From Rhodospirillaceae bacterium (lineage in GTDB: Bacteria; Pseudomonadota; Alphaproteobacteria; CACIAM-22H2), in assembly GCA_022843945.1 (NCBI GenBank), contig JALHMR010000002.1, forward strand, positions 1 through 64,000: a stretch of 64,000 bases of DNA. Reading direction: 5' to 3'. Both the position numbers and the translations under genes were made by a program. Positions 1-8,718 of this stretch are shown piece after piece (position 1 is the stretch's first letter; each line of letters begins with the position of its first letter). The notes under the pieces were generated by a model. It did not search any database, was not told the DNA's origin, and saw only the letters and a program-made list of their open reading frames with translations.

Positions 1-1591
1 CTACCCGGGCGGCGGCCTGGGCGGCGGCGTTGTCGAGCTCGCGGGTGCGCTCGGCCCAGCGCGCGCTGGCTTCGGCCGAGGCGTCGATCGAGCGGCGCGA
101 AGAATTCTCGAGCTCGGCGGTGCGGTCGGCCAGCGCCCGGTGCAGCGCGCCGAGCCGCGTCTCGAGCTCGGCGGTGAGCGTGCCCATCGCCAGGCGGGAG
201 TCGGTGAGCGAGCGGTCGAGCGAGGTCAGGCGCTGCAGCGCCGTGGCGCTCGTGGTGTCGACCAGCGCCGCCTTTTCCTGCACGGAGCTGGCGGCGGCGA
301 CGAGCGTCTCGCTCAGGCGCGTGCCGGCCTGCAGTGCGACAGTGGCATCGGTGGACAGGCGCGCGCTACCCTCGGCCAGCGTACCGCTGAGCGCCGTGAG
401 GCGGCCTTCCAGCGTGTCGGCGGTCTCGGCGAGGCGCGTGCTCTCGCGCTGCAGATGGCTGCCGGCGCTGGCCGTGCGTGTTTCGAGCTCGCCCACGCGG
501 CTGGCAAGCTGCTCGACATGGCCGGTGGCGAGATCGCTGTTGCGGGCCAGCGCGTCGGCGGTGTCGCTGGCCAGGAGGTGGAGGGCGGTGAGGCGGTTCT
601 CGAGCTTGGCGCCGGCATCCTCTGTGGTGGCGGCGATGGTCTTCACGCCGCTGGCGAGATAATCCTGGTGGCGGTCGAGCGAGGCGGCCATCTGTTCCAT
701 GGCCGAGGCCGTGTGCTCGGTCACTTCGCGCATCAGCGCCGCCTGGCGCGCCACCAGCGTCTCGGTCTCGGTCAGCGTGACCTGGATGGCCTTGCTGCGC
801 GCGTCCGTGTCGTCCATCGCCGCGGTGAGATTCTCGGCGTTGCGCGCGAAGGCGCCGCCGATCTCGATGCCCTGCGCCGCGGCGTTCTCGGCCAGGCGCT
901 TGAGGGCGTCGCCCTGGCGGTCGAGCTGCTCGACGATGGCCTGGGTCTCCGTCTCGACCTTGGCGGTGAGTTGGGCGAAGCCGCTGTCACGCTGGTTGAT
1001 CATGCGGTCGAGGGCGGTGGTCTTGTCGGAGAGCGTCAGGGCGGCGCGCTTGAACTCGTCGGCGTGCTTGCCGACCAACTGGAGCATCGAGCGCGAGCTC
1101 ATCTCGACGTCGTGGAAGGTGCCGCGGATCTGCCCTTGTGCGTCGCCGAAGCGCTTGGTCAGGGTCTCGGCGCTGGAGGCGGCGGTCTCCGCCACCATGC
1201 TGAATTCGCGCGCGTGGTTGCGCAGGGTGCCGATCATGCGCTCGGCATTGCCGACCAGGGCGCGGGCCTCGTTCTCGCTCTCGTTCGTCGGCGCCTTGGG
1301 CGGCGGCGTGCGGGCGATGGCCCAGGCCACGGCCGGCAGGCCGGCGACGGCGGTGACCAGGCTGGCGATCTCGGCCGGCGTGGTGGCCGACCACGGGGCG
1401 GTGGCGAGATAGACGCCCCAGCCCGCGACCCAGGCGGTGGCGCCGCCGGCTAGCGCCGCCTGTCCCGGCGAGGCGAAGCCGAACCAGCGCGCCTGCTTCT
1501 GGGTTTCGGCCGCGGCCGGGTCCGACTCGGGCGCCGTGTAGGCGATGCGGATGACCGAGGGATCGGACGGGCTTCTGGTCGGATCGGCCAT
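1..1591 (-). CDS. Membrane-anchored long coiled-coil protein, truncated by the window edge
   Basis: The frame is open from an ATG at 1591 to the left edge with no stop, so about 530 residues are visible and the C-terminus is missing. After a short polar N-terminus there are two hydrophobic segments, about residues 44-64 and 75-93, separated by a few residues. These suit a membrane hairpin that leaves both ends on the same side. The rest is almost entirely Ala/Glu/Thr/Leu-rich heptad sequence with very little Pro, as in long coiled coils and the signalling stalks of chemoreceptors. No HAMP domain or chemoreceptor hairpin-tip motif is visible in the part present. It is divergent from the cyclophilin gene. 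Function is unknown; a structural or scaffold role at the membrane is only an inference. Confidence 0.75.
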   Translation of the reverse strand, partial: MADPTRSPSDPSVIRIAYTAPESDPAAAETQKQARWFGFASPGQAALAGGATAWVAGWGVYLATAPWSATTPAEIASLVTAVAGLPAVAWAIARTPPPKAPTNESENEARALVGNAERMIGTLRNHAREFSMVAETAASSAETLTKRFGDAQGQIRGTFHDVEMSSRSMLQLVGKHADEFKRAALTLSDKTTALDRMINQRDSGFAQLTAKVETETQAIVEQLDRQGDALKRLAENAAAQGIEIGGAFARNAENLTAAMDDTDARSKAIQVTLTETETLVARQAALMREVTEHTASAMEQMAASLDRHQDYLASGVKTIAATTEDAGAKLENRLTALHLLASDTADALARNSDLATGHVEQLASRVGELETRTASAGSHLQRESTRLAETADTLEGRLTALSGTLAEGSARLSTDATVALQAGTRLSETLVAAASSVQEKAALVDTTSATALQRLTSLDRSLTDSRLAMGTLTAELETRLGALHRALADRTAELENSSRRSIDASAEASARWAERTRELDNAAAQAAARV

Positions 1592-1830
1592 GCAGGCGGG
1601 CGCTCCTTGCGCGTCGGCCGACTCGGGAAAGTCGCGCGAGCCGGGCGGGAAAATTCTCCGCCTGCCACGGTAGGAGACGCAATGGAAAACGCGTGCGTTT
1701 ACCTCTTTATCCCCAAGCTGCTGCGCGCGGGTCGCGGCGGGGCAATACCGCGCCACCGCGCCGGGTTGTGTTCAGCATCGCGCCCGACCATAATCCCGCG
1801 CCGTTAACCTCTTTTCCGCGGAAGGCAGAC

Positions 1831-2316
<486 letters not shown>

Positions 2317-2331
2317 GGATAAGGATCAGCG

Positions 2332-2865
2332 ATGAAGCGTTTTCTGATCGGCGTTCTCGCCGCCTTTGCTCTCGTCACGACGGCCTTCGCGCAGGCGCCG
2401 CGCGATCCCGAGAACACGCTGTTCCTCGACGTCGAGGGCGGTCGCGTGACCATCGTGCTGCGCCCCGATCTCGCGCCCAAGCACGTCGCGCGCGTGAAAG
2501 AGCTGGTGCGTCAGAAGTTCTACGACGGCCTGCTGTTCCACCGCGTGATCGACGGCTTCATGGCGCAGACCGGCGATCCCAAGGGCAACGGCACCGGCGG
2601 CTCGGGCACCAAGCTGCCGGCCGAATTCAGCCGCGAGCCCTTCGTGCGTGGCACGATCGGTGCTGCGCGCACCCAGGATCCCAACAGCGCCGACAGCCAG
2701 TTCTTCATCATGTTCGCGCCCGCCACGCATCTCAACGGGCAGTACACGGTGTGGGGCCGGGTGATCTCGGGCATGGAGCTGATCGACAAGATCCCCAAGG
2801 GCGAGCCGCCGCGCAGCCCGGGCAAGATCCTCCGGGCGCAGATCGCCGCCGACGTGAAGAGCTAG
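2332..2865 (+). CDS. Periplasmic cyclophilin-type peptidyl-prolyl isomerase
   Basis: This 177-residue cyclophilin has an N-terminal Sec signal peptide (MKRF, a hydrophobic core, then a likely cut near AFA-QA at about residue 21), so it should work in the periplasm. The core repeats the motifs of the upstream paralogue: FHRVIDGFMAQTG, NSADSQFFIMF and LNGQYTVWGRV. The two genes are probably co-transcribed, giving the cell a cytosolic and a periplasmic copy from one locus. After the amber stop at 2863-2865 the same frame stays open for 58 more codons to TAA 3040-3042 and begins with an Ala/Glu/Gly-rich stretch; this is treated as a separate finding. Confidence 0.95.
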   Translation: MKRFLIGVLAAFALVTTAFAQAPRDPENTLFLDVEGGRVTIVLRPDLAPKHVARVKELVRQKFYDGLLFHRVIDGFMAQTGDPKGNGTGGSGTKLPAEFSREPFVRGTIGAARTQDPNSADSQFFIMFAPATHLNGQYTVWGRVISGMELIDKIPKGEPPRSPGKILRAQIAADVKS

Positions 2866-2871
2866 GCGAAA

Positions 2872-3003
2872 GCCGAAGAGGGGGCCGCCGAGGGGGCCGA
2901 ATACAGGCCCGAACACAAGGCCGAAGAGGGGACCGGCGGGAAAACCGCCGAGACTCTCCCCCGTTCTACATTCCGAGAAACCCGCCGAGGAAACCGAAGA
3001 GGG
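2872..3003. repeat. Degenerate GCCGAAGAGGGG repeats
   Basis: The 12-mer GCCGAAGAGGGG occurs exactly at 2872-2883 and 2920-2931, with a near copy (ACCGAAGAGGG) at 2993-3003 and looser GCCGAGGGGG-like copies between. The stretch lies between the exported cyclophilin and the convergent DUF4340 gene. It may be a decayed C-terminal extension or a simple-sequence expansion. Confidence 0.5.
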
Positions 3004-3042
3004 CTGCAGGAAACCGCCGAAGGGCGGCTTACGAGCCGCTAA

Positions 3043-3063
3043 AGTGGGTCCTCAGGACCCGCT
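3043..3063 (-). terminator. Hairpin overlapping the stop codon of the DUF4340 gene
   Basis: Arms 3043-3051 and 3055-3063 pair over nine positions (eight Watson-Crick, one G-U) around a 3-nt loop. The loop is the complement of the TGA stop of the leftward DUF4340 gene. There is no long T-run after it, so termination is likely but not certain. Confidence 0.45.
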
Positions 3064-4137
3064 CTTCTCGTCCTCGACCAGGTCGGCGAGCTTCTTGCGC
3101 AGATTTTCGGTCTTCCAGTCGGGCAGGCGGTAGGCCCAGTTGCCGACCTTGGCGTTGAACGCCTCGACTTCTTTCTTCGCCTCGTCGGCGCTCTTCAGCT
3201 TGCCCTCTTTGGTCTCTTCGTCCGAAGGCGTCGCGGCCGGCGCCTCGTAACGCGCGCTGAGCCGCGCCCAGGCCTGGCCCTCGAGCTCGACGATGTCGGC
3301 CCGCACCACCACGCCATCAAACGTGGCGATGGCGCCGTAGGGCGTGCCCGGCGTCACCAGGATGTCGGCCACCGGCCGCACGTCTTCGAGCTCCAGCCGC
3401 TCGAACGGCCCGGCGAGGTTGTTGACGTCCCACTCGGACTTCACCTTCTTGCCCTTGGGCACGGCATTCTTGAGGGTGAAGTTCTTGTCGGTCGCCTTGG
3501 CGCGCGCCGCCTCGAGCTTCGCGCCGTCGGCCTGGACGAGCAGGATGGTGGCCACGCGCTCGCGCGCCACGTCGATCAGACCGCGATCGAGCCAGCTCAC
3601 CAGCCCTTTCTCGGGCTGCACGCGGCCCTTGGCCAGCCAGGTCTCGTTGCTGCCCTCGCGGCGCACATAGGTGCCGTCGCCGCCGGCCCCGCGCCCCAGG
3701 CGCAGCTTGCCGACATAGGTGGCCAAAATCGTGCCGCCGCCCGCATCCTTCATCGTCACCAGGGTCGACTTGGCCTCGGCCGTCGACAGGTCCTCGAGCT
3801 CGAGAGAAGCAAACAGATTGGGCGAGCTGGTCTTCTGCTCCAGCGGCCGCAGGTCGGAAATATCGAGCAGCAGGCGGCGCACCTTGTCGAAGGCGGCCGG
3901 GTAGTCGTGCTTGGCCGGCACCACCCAGGTATCGCCCTTCTTCGCCACCGTCACCGTCTCGTCCTTGCGCGCGATGGTCAGGCTGCCGACGTCGTTGAGC
4001 CTGCCGGCCAGCGCCGGAAAGACGCGCTCACTGGCCGAGGGCGTGCTCGAGCCCGGCCCGGAGAGACTGACCGCGACCGCGCCGCCGATGGCCGCCAGCG
4101 CCAGCCCGCCGAGAATCGCGACATGGGATGTCTTCAT
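3052..4137 (-). CDS. DUF4340 domain protein of a Gld-like ABC system
   Basis: This 361-residue protein has an N-terminal membrane anchor (about residues 7-28) followed by a soluble extracytoplasmic domain. The DUF4340 family hallmark is seen in DVGSLTIARKDETVTVAKKGDTWVV and the later segment on protein-bound residues YVRREGSNETWLAKG. A GGAGG ribosome site precedes ATG 4137. It follows the GldG-like gene by 18 nt and closes a four-gene leftward operon (ATPase, permease, GldG-like, DUF4340). DUF4340 proteins commonly accompany this ABC type; their biochemical role is not known. The C-terminus is Lys/Glu-rich and rather variable in character. Confidence 0.85.
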   Translation of the reverse strand: MKTSHVAILGGLALAAIGGAVAVSLSGPGSSTPSASERVFPALAGRLNDVGSLTIARKDETVTVAKKGDTWVVPAKHDYPAAFDKVRRLLLDISDLRPLEQKTSSPNLFASLELEDLSTAEAKSTLVTMKDAGGGTILATYVGKLRLGRGAGGDGTYVRREGSNETWLAKGRVQPEKGLVSWLDRGLIDVARERVATILLVQADGAKLEAARAKATDKNFTLKNAVPKGKKVKSEWDVNNLAGPFERLELEDVRPVADILVTPGTPYGAIATFDGVVVRADIVELEGQAWARLSARYEAPAATPSDEETKEGKLKSADEAKKEVEAFNAKVGNWAYRLPDWKTENLRKKLADLVEDEKSGS

Positions 4138-4155
4138 GTGCTTGACCTCCCTGGT

Positions 4156-6144
4156 TCAGCCCATCGCCTCGGCCCGGCGCTGCGGCGAGCGGCGGCGCAC
4201 ACGCACCACGCCCACCACGATGGCGGCGATGCCGACGAGGATGGGAACCAGACCGATGTTGACGAACTTCAGGCCCATGTCGAGCGTCTCGATGTCGCGG
4301 CGCAGCTCGTGCTGCACGTCGCGCAGCTCGCGGCGGATGCCCAGCATGTCGGCGCGGAACTTCTCCACCGCCTCCTGCTGCTCGCGGCTGACGATGGTCC
4401 GGCTGCCCTCGGGGCCCTGCTGGCCCTGGGCCTGCAGCTCGCTGAGCTTCTTTTCGGTGTCGCGCAGCTTCTCGGTGAGCTCGCGCTCCTTGGCGCGGAA
4501 CTTGAGCTCGGCGTCGCGCTGCAGCTCTTGCACCGTGAGGAAGGGCCGCGCCGACATGCCGCGGGTGCGCAACGAGATCAGGTCGTCGCTGCCGAGCAGG
4601 TTGTCGACGGCGTTGACCACGAAGTCGCCGTTCGAGGCCCCGGGCACGATCACCTGCTGGCCGAAGAAGTCCTGCACCTGCGCCCAGAAGCGGTCCTCCA
4701 GCAGGTCGGTATCGGCCACCACGATGATGTTGGCCGGGACCTTCGATTCCTTGAGCGGGATGGCCTGGCCGTTGGCCGCGGCCACCACCGGGTTCGGCGT
4801 GGCGCCGGCAGCCGGTGCTTCCTCGCCCTCCTTCTTCGGCTCCGGCGGCGGACCGTCGGGGAAGGCACTCTTGACGGGGCCAGCAATACGCGCCGCCAGC
4901 ATGTAGGGCTTATCGTCCGACTTGAACTCGGCCAGGATCTTCACCGGGTCGGGCTGCTGCTTCACCGCGTCGACCTCGATCTGGGTCGATTGCGGGCTGG
5001 TGCTGATCAGCGGGGTCACCGTGGTGCCCGCGCCGTCCTTGGCCTGGAGCACGCCGACCGAGGCCATCTGCATGACGGCCGTCTCGGCGGTGAGGATATC
5101 GCCGCGGTTGAAATGCACGTCGTCGCGCAAGCTGAGCCAGGCGAGGTAGTCGACCGCGCGCACGCGCGTGTCGGTGCCGGCATTGACCCGGCGGGCGGCG
5201 ATGCGGTCGCCGGCCACCTTGCCCTCGACCATCTCGATGCCCCAGGTGTCGAACAGCTTCTTGAGGTTCGAGCCGGTGAGGCCGGTCTGCGCCGCCATGC
5301 CCGGGCGGCCCATCTCGCCCTCGGCATGCGGATCGACGAAGACCATGGCCCGGCCGCCACGCATGACGAACTGGTCGATGGCGTAGAGCGTCTTGTCGCC
5401 CAGCATGTTGGGATGCACGACCAGCAGCACGCCGATGTCGTCGGGAATGCTGGCCGCGTCACGCTCGACCATCTTGATCTCGAAGAACTGCGAGAGCTGG
5501 GTGTAGATCGCCCAGGGCTGCGGCGGGCGCTGGCGGAAGTCGCCCTGGATCGGCAGGGTCGAGAGCACGCCGACGGCCGGCTTCTTGGTCACCGTCAGGT
5601 TGTAGACCATCTTGGTCAGGTCGTATTCGAGGAAGCGCTCGCGCTCCGGCTGGAAGAAGGCGATGAGGTCTTCCTTGTCGGCGCTGTTGCTGCCGGCCAG
5701 GCCGAAATAGACCAGCTCGCCGCCCTGGTTGACCGGCACGCCCTGCAGGCCGAAGGCTACGGCGCGATCCTCGTCATCCGAGAACGGCTTGGGATCGATG
5801 ACTTCGAGCTTCACCTTGCCGTTCGCGGTCTGGCGGTACTCCTGCAGCATCTCGCGGATGCGCGTGGCGTAGACGCCGTAGCTCGGGATTTCGCGGCCCA
5901 GGCGCTCCGAGAAATAGAAGCGCAGGGTGATCGGCTCCTCGATCTTGGAGAGCACCGCCTTGGTGCCCTTGGACAGGGTGAAGAGCTTGTCCGCGGTCAG
6001 GTCGAGGCGCGCCGTGGACAGCGTGCCGTTGACCACGATGTTGACGGCCACGAAGACCACGAAGGCGAGCACGATGCCGCCGAGCGACAGCAGGCCGCGA
6101 TGCGAGGCCGGGGCGGGCGAGGGCGTGGAGATGTTGAGGGTCAT
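4156..6144 (-). CDS. GldG-like ABC transporter auxiliary protein
   Basis: The 662-residue product belongs to the GldG/ABC_transp_aux group (an ABC-type uncharacterised transport system component). An N-terminal transmembrane helix (residues about 19-40) leads into a large extracytoplasmic region with the typical TADKLFTLSKGTKAVLSKIEEPITLRFYFS start and a later GGRAMVFVDPHAEGE strand. A long charged coiled coil (about 545-625) and a second C-terminal helix near the end follow. The frame is open far upstream to 6666, but ATG 6144 sits 2 nt after the permease stop and begins the recognisable protein. It probably partners the permease at 6147-6881 and the ATPase at 7037-7984. The exported substrate is unknown. 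Confidence 0.88.
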   Translation of the reverse strand: MTLNISTPSPAPASHRGLLSLGGIVLAFVVFVAVNIVVNGTLSTARLDLTADKLFTLSKGTKAVLSKIEEPITLRFYFSERLGREIPSYGVYATRIREMLQEYRQTANGKVKLEVIDPKPFSDDEDRAVAFGLQGVPVNQGGELVYFGLAGSNSADKEDLIAFFQPERERFLEYDLTKMVYNLTVTKKPAVGVLSTLPIQGDFRQRPPQPWAIYTQLSQFFEIKMVERDAASIPDDIGVLLVVHPNMLGDKTLYAIDQFVMRGGRAMVFVDPHAEGEMGRPGMAAQTGLTGSNLKKLFDTWGIEMVEGKVAGDRIAARRVNAGTDTRVRAVDYLAWLSLRDDVHFNRGDILTAETAVMQMASVGVLQAKDGAGTTVTPLISTSPQSTQIEVDAVKQQPDPVKILAEFKSDDKPYMLAARIAGPVKSAFPDGPPPEPKKEGEEAPAAGATPNPVVAAANGQAIPLKESKVPANIIVVADTDLLEDRFWAQVQDFFGQQVIVPGASNGDFVVNAVDNLLGSDDLISLRTRGMSARPFLTVQELQRDAELKFRAKERELTEKLRDTEKKLSELQAQGQQGPEGSRTIVSREQQEAVEKFRADMLGIRRELRDVQHELRRDIETLDMGLKFVNIGLVPILVGIAAIVVGVVRVRRRSPQRRAEAMG

Positions 6145-6146
6145 GA

Positions 6147-6881
6147 TCAGGACGACTTCTTGAGGTCGACGAGGGCCGCGTTCGCGAACAGGAACACGGC
6201 GATCAGGCTGGCGAAGTACACGAGGTCGCGGGCATCGATGACGCCGCGGGTGATGGCGTTGAAGTGCTGCACGAAGCTGAACGAGGCAACGACGTCGACG
6301 ATCGCCTGCGGCGCCCAGCCGGAGAAGAAGTTGAGCACGAGGGGCGAGCCCGAGACCGTGAACAGGAAGCAGATCGCCGCCGAGACCACGAAGGCGATGA
6401 CCTGGCTCTTGGTCGCGGCCGAAACGGCGGAGCCGATGGCCAGGAAGCCGCCGGCCAGCAGGAAGCTGCCGATGTAGCCGGCCAGCACCACGCCGTTGTC
6501 GGGATTGCCCAGCGCATTGACGGTCAGCCAGATGGGGAAGGTGAGGGCCAGCGCGATGCCGCAGAAGGCCCAGGCCGCCAGGAACTTGCCCAGCACCGCC
6601 TCGCCGATGGAGATCGGCAAGGTCAGAAAGAGCTCGATGGTGCCGCTCTTGCGCTCCTCCGCCCACAGCCGCATCGAGATGGCCGGGATGAGGATCAGGT
6701 AGAGCCAGGGGTGGAAGACGAAGAACGAGCTGAGATCGGCCTGGCCGCGCTCGAAGAAGTTGCCGAGATAGAAGGTGAAGGCGCCGGCCATGCCGAGGAA
6801 GATGACCAGGAAGACATAGGCGACCGGCGTGGCGAAATAGCCGCCGAGCTCGCGCTTGAAGATATGGCAGATGTTGCGCAT
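6147..6881 (-). CDS. ABC-2 type permease, GldF-like
   Basis: This 244-residue integral membrane protein has six hydrophobic segments and the ABC-2 permease pattern. The N-terminal FKRELGGYFATPVAYVFLV and the conserved AEERKSGTIELFLTLPIS loop are the features that match GldF/NosY-type permeases. It is the membrane partner of the ATPase at 7037-7984. Its stop lies 2 nt before the start of the GldG-like gene. A palindromic repeat (6906-7013) separates it from the ATPase gene, so expression of permease and ATPase may not be strictly equal. Confidence 0.92.
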   Translation of the reverse strand: MRNICHIFKRELGGYFATPVAYVFLVIFLGMAGAFTFYLGNFFERGQADLSSFFVFHPWLYLILIPAISMRLWAEERKSGTIELFLTLPISIGEAVLGKFLAAWAFCGIALALTFPIWLTVNALGNPDNGVVLAGYIGSFLLAGGFLAIGSAVSAATKSQVIAFVVSAAICFLFTVSGSPLVLNFFSGWAPQAIVDVVASFSFVQHFNAITRGVIDARDLVYFASLIAVFLFANAALVDLKKSS

Positions 6882-6905
6882 GGGTCTTTAGCCCTACTTT
6901 TTGAC

Positions 6906-7013
6906 TGTCATGCCCGCGAAAGCGGGCATCCAGGCCATTTCAGAATAAGAGGTGCGCGAAGCGCACATTGTTAATTCGGAAGAGTCTGGACTCCCGCTTT
7001 CGCGGGAGTGACG
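6906..7013. repeat. Intergenic palindromic element, GTCATGCCCGC type
   Basis: The element opens with TGTCATGCCCGC-GAAA-GCGGGCATCCAG and closes with CTGGACTCCCGC-TTTC-GCGGGAGTGACG. It therefore holds two strong hairpins (6912-6927 and 6991-7008) with inverted outer ends. A third small GTGCGC/GCGCAC hairpin lies between. It sits between the ATPase and permease genes of one operon. Confidence 0.8.
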
Positions 7014-7036
7014 GATTGTTTGATTCCGCATCACCC

Positions 7037-7984
7037 TCACCCCCGCGTCTCGGTCACTGTGCGGAAGACTTCGTCGAGGCGGCCGCGCTCGACGCGTACT
7101 TCCTCGATGGTGTTGGCCGGGTCGCGGGCGATCTGGCTGATCTCGGCGATGATCGGCCGGCCGCCCTTGGCGAAGGCGGTGACGCAGGCGAGGCCGTCCA
7201 TGCCGTCGACCTTCTCGGTCTCGGCGACGGCGGGCAGGGAGCGCAGCAGCGTCTCGACCACCGGCACGGCGCGGGCCTTGAGCACCACCGACACGGCGTT
7301 GTGATAGCGCGAGCGCGCGGCGAGCTGGTCCGGTGTGCCGTCGAGCACCACGCGACCGCGGCTGATGATGATGGCCCGGGTGCAGACCGCGTCCACCTCT
7401 TCCAGGATATGCGTCGAGATGATGATCGCCTTGTCGCGCGCCATGTTCTGGATCAGCGTGCGCACTTCGTGCTTCTGGTTGGGATCGAGGCCGTCGGTCG
7501 GCTCGTCGAGGATCAGCACTTCCGGGTCGTGCAGGATCGCCTGGGCCAGGCCGACGCGGCGCTTGAAGCCCTTCGACAGGGTGTCGATCGGCTGGTTCAT
7601 CACGTCTTCGATCTGCACCAGGCGGGCGGCGCGCTCGATGCGCGCGTCCTTCTTGCCGCCCGAGTAGCCGCGGATGCCGGCGATGAAGCCGAGGAAGGCC
7701 GCGGGGGTCATGTCGGGATAGGCGGGCGCGCCTTCGGGCAGGTAGCCGATCTTGGCCTTGACCGCCACCGGCTCCTTGAGCACGTCGTGGTCGCAGACCA
7801 CGGCGGTGCCGGAGGTCGGCGCCAGGAAGCCGGTGATCATCTTCATGGTCGTCGACTTGCCGGCGCCGTTGGGGCCGAGGAAGCCGAGGACTTCGCCGCG
7901 CTTGACCGAGAAAGAGACGTTGTCGACGGCGTGGATCGGGCCGAACCGCTTGCTCAGGTTCCGGATCGACAGCATTTCCGACAT
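7037..7984 (-). CDS. ABC transporter ATP-binding protein, GldA-like
   Basis: This 315-residue ATPase powers the ABC-2 exporter encoded just downstream. Walker A is GPNGAGKST (about residues 35-43), the signature region is LSKGFKRRVGLAQAIL, Walker B is VLILDEPTDGLDP and the H-loop is STHILEEVD. The C-terminal 80 residues form the extra domain usual for the GldA/CcmA-type subfamily. It is the first gene of the leftward operon; ATG 7984 is used, with ATG 7975 (MLSIRNLSK) as an alternative. The upstream 314 bp holds no gene and should contain the operon promoter. Confidence 0.93.
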   Translation of the reverse strand: MSEMLSIRNLSKRFGPIHAVDNVSFSVKRGEVLGFLGPNGAGKSTTMKMITGFLAPTSGTAVVCDHDVLKEPVAVKAKIGYLPEGAPAYPDMTPAAFLGFIAGIRGYSGGKKDARIERAARLVQIEDVMNQPIDTLSKGFKRRVGLAQAILHDPEVLILDEPTDGLDPNQKHEVRTLIQNMARDKAIIISTHILEEVDAVCTRAIIISRGRVVLDGTPDQLAARSRYHNAVSVVLKARAVPVVETLLRSLPAVAETEKVDGMDGLACVTAFAKGGRPIIAEISQIARDPANTIEEVRVERGRLDEVFRTVTETRG

Positions 7985-8298
7985 GACGGCACCACCCTAG
8001 CGCGGACTTTGGTTTGTCTGTGGCCGGCGTCCGCGGGGGCAGGGGGGCCAGACCGGCCTTTTTAACACCCTCCCCGGGCCGCAAGCGCCCCTGATTTAAG
8101 GCAAGGGGCGGGTTTTGCAAGAGTTTCGTTGGCGCTCGCAGTAGCGGAGTGCCAAGGGGAAAAGGAGTTTCAGGGCAGTAGGTTAGATTAAAAGTTCGTA
8201 ACCTCGCCACTTGACTTGCTCGGGGCCGCGGTTGAGGCCGACCAGTCAACCCTCTAGCTTCACGGGCGCTGGCACGATAAATCGAGCCGGGGGTACGA
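7985..8298. other. Intergenic region, no gene seen
   Basis: This stretch separates the divergent ABC operon and the small gene at 8299. It is G-rich near the ABC start and becomes noticeably richer in A/T after about 8150. I see no ORF with coding character and no tRNA. A GGCC-AGACC-GGCC hairpin followed by five T residues lies near 8050-8064, but it serves no rightward gene. A TTGACT hexamer at 8211-8216 has no convincing -10 partner. Confidence 0.6.
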
Positions 8299-8637
8299 AT
8301 GCACAGAAAAGCAGATCTCGATTCCACAGCCTTTAATCCAAAGGTCAAACTTCCGTATCAGCTGCGGGTCAAAGATTTCGAATTGGCGATGCAGGACGTT
8401 TACGACTTTTTCCACGACGTTAATGAACTGCTGCTCGACAGGGGACTGCATCGCTTGGACGATATGCTTCGCCCGGCCGCGATGTCTGGGATGATCTCGG
8501 ACATGCTCACAGCGAGCATGAGCAGCAAGGAGTTCGACCGGATTATGGGTCAGGCGCTTCAGGTGAAGCCGAAAGACGGCAAGCCGAAGAAGGCAGTGAA
8601 GGCCAAGACGACCAAGAAGAAGCGGGCCGCCCGATAG
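8299..8637 (+). CDS. Small hypothetical protein with lysine-rich tail
   Basis: The 112-residue product has an acidic/hydrophobic body (DFELAMQDVYDFFHDVNELLLDRGLHRLDDMLR) that looks alpha-helical. The last 25 residues are highly basic and resemble a nucleic-acid-binding or unstructured tail. Codon use is less GC3-biased than in the neighbours (CTT, ACA, TTT and AAT codons are common), which may mean recent acquisition. A GGGGG stretch precedes ATG 8299. A 150-codon frame on the other strand overlaps it but has poorer coding character. I do not recognise the family with certainty. Confidence 0.65.
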   Translation: MHRKADLDSTAFNPKVKLPYQLRVKDFELAMQDVYDFFHDVNELLLDRGLHRLDDMLRPAAMSGMISDMLTASMSSKEFDRIMGQALQVKPKDGKPKKAVKAKTTKKKRAAR

Positions 8638-8718
8638 AGCGGAGATCGACGCGCTTCCTTTGGCCGGCAGCCCCCGCCTACGGCCTAGGTTTGTGAAGTG
8701 CATAATCGCCAAATCTTT

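Noticed and set aside
140-1453. 437-codon frame on the + strand opposite the coiled-coil gene
   Set aside because: It is a Gly/Ala/Arg/His-rich antisense shadow of the leftward coiled-coil gene and has no protein-like features.
1682-1807. 41-codon ORF with a TAGGAGA ribosome site between the divergent first genes
   Set aside because: The sequence after the first ten codons is Arg/Pro-rich noise and it lies in a promoter region; it may be a leader peptide, but nothing supports that further.
2872-3003. Possible CRISPR-like spaced repeats
   Set aside because: The repeats are short, degenerate and unevenly spaced, with no regular spacers.
3907-6477. 856-codon frame on the + strand
   Set aside because: It is the antisense of the GldG-like gene, made long by GC-rich codon bias; the leftward frame has clear homology and membrane helices.
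8260-8712. 150-codon frame on the minus strand opposite the small gene at 8299
   Set aside because: The + strand frame has a better ribosome site, natural amino-acid composition and a typical basic tail.
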